This document shows positions 40,623 through 42,826 of a stretch of DNA of 42,826 nt, piece after piece. Origin of the DNA: a virus; the IMG/VR virus record IMGVR_UViG_3300038428_000826, positions 1-42,826 of that record; one strand, 5' to 3'. The position numbers and the translations under genes are program-made. The notes beneath the pieces were generated by a model. That model was not told the DNA's origin. It saw nothing but the letters and a program-made list of their open reading frames with translations, and did no database searches. How positions within the stretch are numbered: position 1 is the stretch's first letter; every line of letters begins with the position of its first letter.

Positions 40623-41294
40623 ATGTCCATGAAGATGTTGAAAGAGACGGTCGGCGAAAGGATAGCCAGAATACTCGAGGAGCGCGGCATGAGCCAGCGC
40701 GAGCTCGCAAGGCTCGCCGACGTGGAGAGGGCCTATATCAATCAGATCATACATGGCAAGCCTAAGAATGTTGGCCTGCCGATTGCTCGCAAGATCGCCA
40801 AGGCCCTGGGCATGAGTGTGAGCGAATTGGTGGGTGAAGGCTCGGAGGAGCTGGAGCAGTACAAGACCATAGCTAAGCAGATGGTAGAGGTCTACCAGTA
40901 TGCTGCCGACGTAGTGAAGATCCCCCTGCGTGGGGTCGTGCCGGCGGGCTATCCAGCATTTCAGGATGAAACAAACGAAGGGTTCTGGCCGATTCCCGCC
41001 AACGAGTTGCCGTCCGGAGCCAAAGGCCTATACGCCCTCAAGGTCAGCGGGAATTCTCTCATAGGTGACGAGATCAAGGACGGCGACATCCTGATCATTC
41101 AGCCTACACAGGATATTATCGAGGGCAAAATCTATGTCTTGAGGCTGGGCAACGAAGTGGTAGCACGCCATGTTTACCGCCAAAACGGAGAGTTTAAGCT
41201 CGTTTCGAGTAATCATGACTACCAGATAATCAAGGCAGACGAGGCCGAAGTCCTGGGCCGTGTTATTCTGTCGGACAGTTGGAAAAAGCATTAA
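40623..41294 (+). CDS. CI-like repressor: XRE HTH with S24 peptidase domain
   Basis: This encodes 223 aa. The HTH spans ~11-45 (ERIARILEERGMSQRELARLADVERAYINQI). The S24 domain has the Ala-Gly cleavage site in VPAG (108-109) and Ser145 in SGNSL. At the position of the catalytic Lys (LexA/CI E-V-T-V-K) the sequence reads E-V-V-A-R, with Arg182. It represses the lytic promoters. Its TAA overlaps the integrase ATG. GGAGG lies 6 nt before the start. Confidence 0.85.
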   Translation: MSMKMLKETVGERIARILEERGMSQRELARLADVERAYINQIIHGKPKNVGLPIARKIAKALGMSVSELVGEGSEELEQYKTIAKQMVEVYQYAADVVKIPLRGVVPAGYPAFQDETNEGFWPIPANELPSGAKGLYALKVSGNSLIGDEIKDGDILIIQPTQDIIEGKIYVLRLGNEVVARHVYRQNGEFKLVSSNHDYQIIKADEAEVLGRVILSDSWKKH

Positions 41295-42826
41295 TGATAA
41301 AAGCCGCCATTTACTGCCGCGTCTCCTCGGACATGCAGGCCGAGGAAGAATTGCCCATTCAGGGCCAGGCAGTAGAGTGTGAGCGCTTCTGTCAGCAGAA
41401 AGGCTGGCAAATCGTTCATGTTTACAAAGACGAAGGATTCACCGGACGCAATACTGACCGGCCGGCCTTCGTCGAAATGTTGGCCGACGCCAAGAAGAAG
41501 ACATTCAACAAGATCGTCGTCTGGAAAGGCTCACGCATCGCACGCAACGTGCAGGACCGCCTAGCCACCGACTCCATCCTGGGACGCCTGGGCATCGACC
41601 TGGTATCCCTCAATGAGCCGGAGATGGAAGGCTCGACCCGTGTTCTCATGCTGCCGATCATGGCAGCTATGGACGAGTATCAGAGCTATATCATTGCTGA
41701 AGACACGCTGCGTGGCCTGAAAATGCTAGCCCGTCAGGGCTACAGCACGGGCGGAGTCCCGCCGAAAGGGTATCGGGTTAAGAGAGTCGCCGTGGGCTTA
41801 AAAAAGAACGGCGAGCCGCTGTTCCGCACAACATGGGAACCGGACCCCGTATGGAGTGAACAGGCGCTCCGTGCGTTCGAGATGCTTGCAGAAGGCCGAA
41901 CCGCTAGGGAAATAATCGAGACGACACACATTATCAACAACGACACGGCTATTAGTTCGTATTTCCGCAATTCGGCATTCATCGGGGAACGTGTGTACAA
42001 TGTCCAGCGCCGAATTAAGGGAAGGCGCGTTAAGGTACCGCTAGATGATCCGGAGATTATCCGTGTACCCGATGCCCACGAAGCAATCATTCCCAGGGAG
42101 CTATTCGAACGTTGCCAAGTCATGCTCACCAGGCGCCGGCGTGGGCCCGGCCAGCTCCGTAATGTCCGGCATGATTTCATCCTGTCTGGCGCCCTTTGGT
42201 GTGAACGCCATAACTGTGCAATAACGGGGTCAGGGAATGGACGCAAACGTTACTATGTTTGCGAAAGCTTCCGGCGCGGTGGACGTAAGGTGTCCAACTG
42301 CCCGTCGCTGAATAAAGAGGCTCTCGAAACATTCGTCCTGGGTGTAATCAAAGACAAGGTGTTCACCGTCCGGCGTGTCCGTGAATGTATGCACTACCTC
42401 ACCAAGTCTGCAATCACTGAGGACAAGCACAAAGACGATACGGAGGCCCGACTCAGACAGCAAATCGCCCGCGTCGACCTCGAGTTGCAACGGTTCTACA
42501 AGGCCATCTCTGACGGGATCCCCGCTGACTCCCTTGTCACGCCAATGGCTGAGAAACGGCAAATAAGGGATTCCCTGACCAACCAGCTCGACCAGCTCCA
42601 AAACGCCAAGGCCAGGGCGACGGGAGACCTGACCGGTTCAATGATCCAGGAAGTGCGGACCCAGGTCCTCGATGTTCTTGATAACGGCAGTCCTGACATC
42701 CAGCGAAAATTTATCCGGTCCTGCGTTCAGCGCATAAAAATAGCCGGGGACTCGGTTACGATCAATCTGAACGTACCGGAGAACCCGGCGAAGTTGCCTA
42801 GGGCTAATGCCGAGGGAGGGACTTGA
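41294..42826 (+). CDS. large serine recombinase (integrase)
   Basis: This encodes 510 aa from ATG 41294 (TAATG overlap with the repressor). The catalytic domain starts IKAAIYCRVSSDMQ with Ser11 as nucleophile. It is followed by KIVVWKGSRIAR and a recombinase domain (GGVPPKGYRV). A zinc-ribbon region has WCERHNC and YYVCES … NCPS, and a coiled coil (LRQQIARVDLELQRFY) is near the C-terminus. It catalyses attP x attB integration. It is intact and ends exactly at the window end, so the attachment site is probably just outside. Confidence 0.92.
   Translation: MIKAAIYCRVSSDMQAEEELPIQGQAVECERFCQQKGWQIVHVYKDEGFTGRNTDRPAFVEMLADAKKKTFNKIVVWKGSRIARNVQDRLATDSILGRLGIDLVSLNEPEMEGSTRVLMLPIMAAMDEYQSYIIAEDTLRGLKMLARQGYSTGGVPPKGYRVKRVAVGLKKNGEPLFRTTWEPDPVWSEQALRAFEMLAEGRTAREIIETTHIINNDTAISSYFRNSAFIGERVYNVQRRIKGRRVKVPLDDPEIIRVPDAHEAIIPRELFERCQVMLTRRRRGPGQLRNVRHDFILSGALWCERHNCAITGSGNGRKRYYVCESFRRGGRKVSNCPSLNKEALETFVLGVIKDKVFTVRRVRECMHYLTKSAITEDKHKDDTEARLRQQIARVDLELQRFYKAISDGIPADSLVTPMAEKRQIRDSLTNQLDQLQNAKARATGDLTGSMIQEVRTQVLDVLDNGSPDIQRKFIRSCVQRIKIAGDSVTINLNVPENPAKLPRANAEGGT

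Noticed and set aside
1-42826. Direct repeats at the window ends as att sites
   Set aside because: No match between the first and last bases was seen by eye; the att core probably lies just outside.

Overview
This window looks like an almost complete temperate siphovirus or prophage of about 43 kb from a bacterium. The virion genes are tailed-phage genes with Shine-Dalgarno starts, head-to-tail ATGA/TTGA/TAATG overlaps and strong intrinsic terminators. The host cannot be fixed from the sequence. The large serine recombinase and the style of the small genes remind me of phages of Chloroflexota (Dehalococcoidia-like), but that is a weak inference. The window begins exactly at a stop codon and ends exactly at the integrase stop codon, as if cut at gene ends. 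I see no att repeats inside it.

Layout: (1) 1-1175, four small minus-strand genes behind a strong promoter. (2) 1301-21547, the minus-strand late region. In transcription order (high to low coordinates) it holds terS, terL, portal, a DnaJ-type zinc protein, a MuF-like protein, a prohead protease with a nested scaffold, a decoration protein, the major capsid protein, connectors, the tail tube, the frameshifted tail chaperones, the tape measure, tail-tip proteins, fibres, and the lysis region with a papain-like enzyme. (3) 21661-25149, a plus-strand AAA-ATPase/subtilase pair matching the IetAS defence system. (4) 25199-27378, a minus-strand ParB-fold protein with a methylase-like/acyltransferase-like protein, probably for DNA modification. 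(5) 27550-34164, a plus-strand two-gene restriction-type system: a nuclease-methylase and a PLD-SNF2 helicase. (6) 34226-39813, minus strand: a peculiar amber-anticodon tRNA, DUF488, an RHH protein, RadC, ParB, RusA, and a replication protein whose gene carries seven iterons. (7) 39869-42826, the lysogeny switch: a Cro-like gene in one direction, and a CI/S24 repressor translationally linked to the integrase in the other.

How it fits together: the repressor and integrase maintain lysogeny. The early minus-strand operon replicates DNA from an origin buried in the replication gene. ParB may bind a dispersed five-copy palindrome that resembles parS, although no ParA gene is visible. Three promoter copies sharing one operator-like block link the left-end genes, parB and the RHH/DUF488/tRNA group into a probable regulon. 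The two plus-strand defence cassettes have their own promoters and sit on either side of the modification pair, so the lysogen would gain protection against other phages while the element may protect its own DNA.
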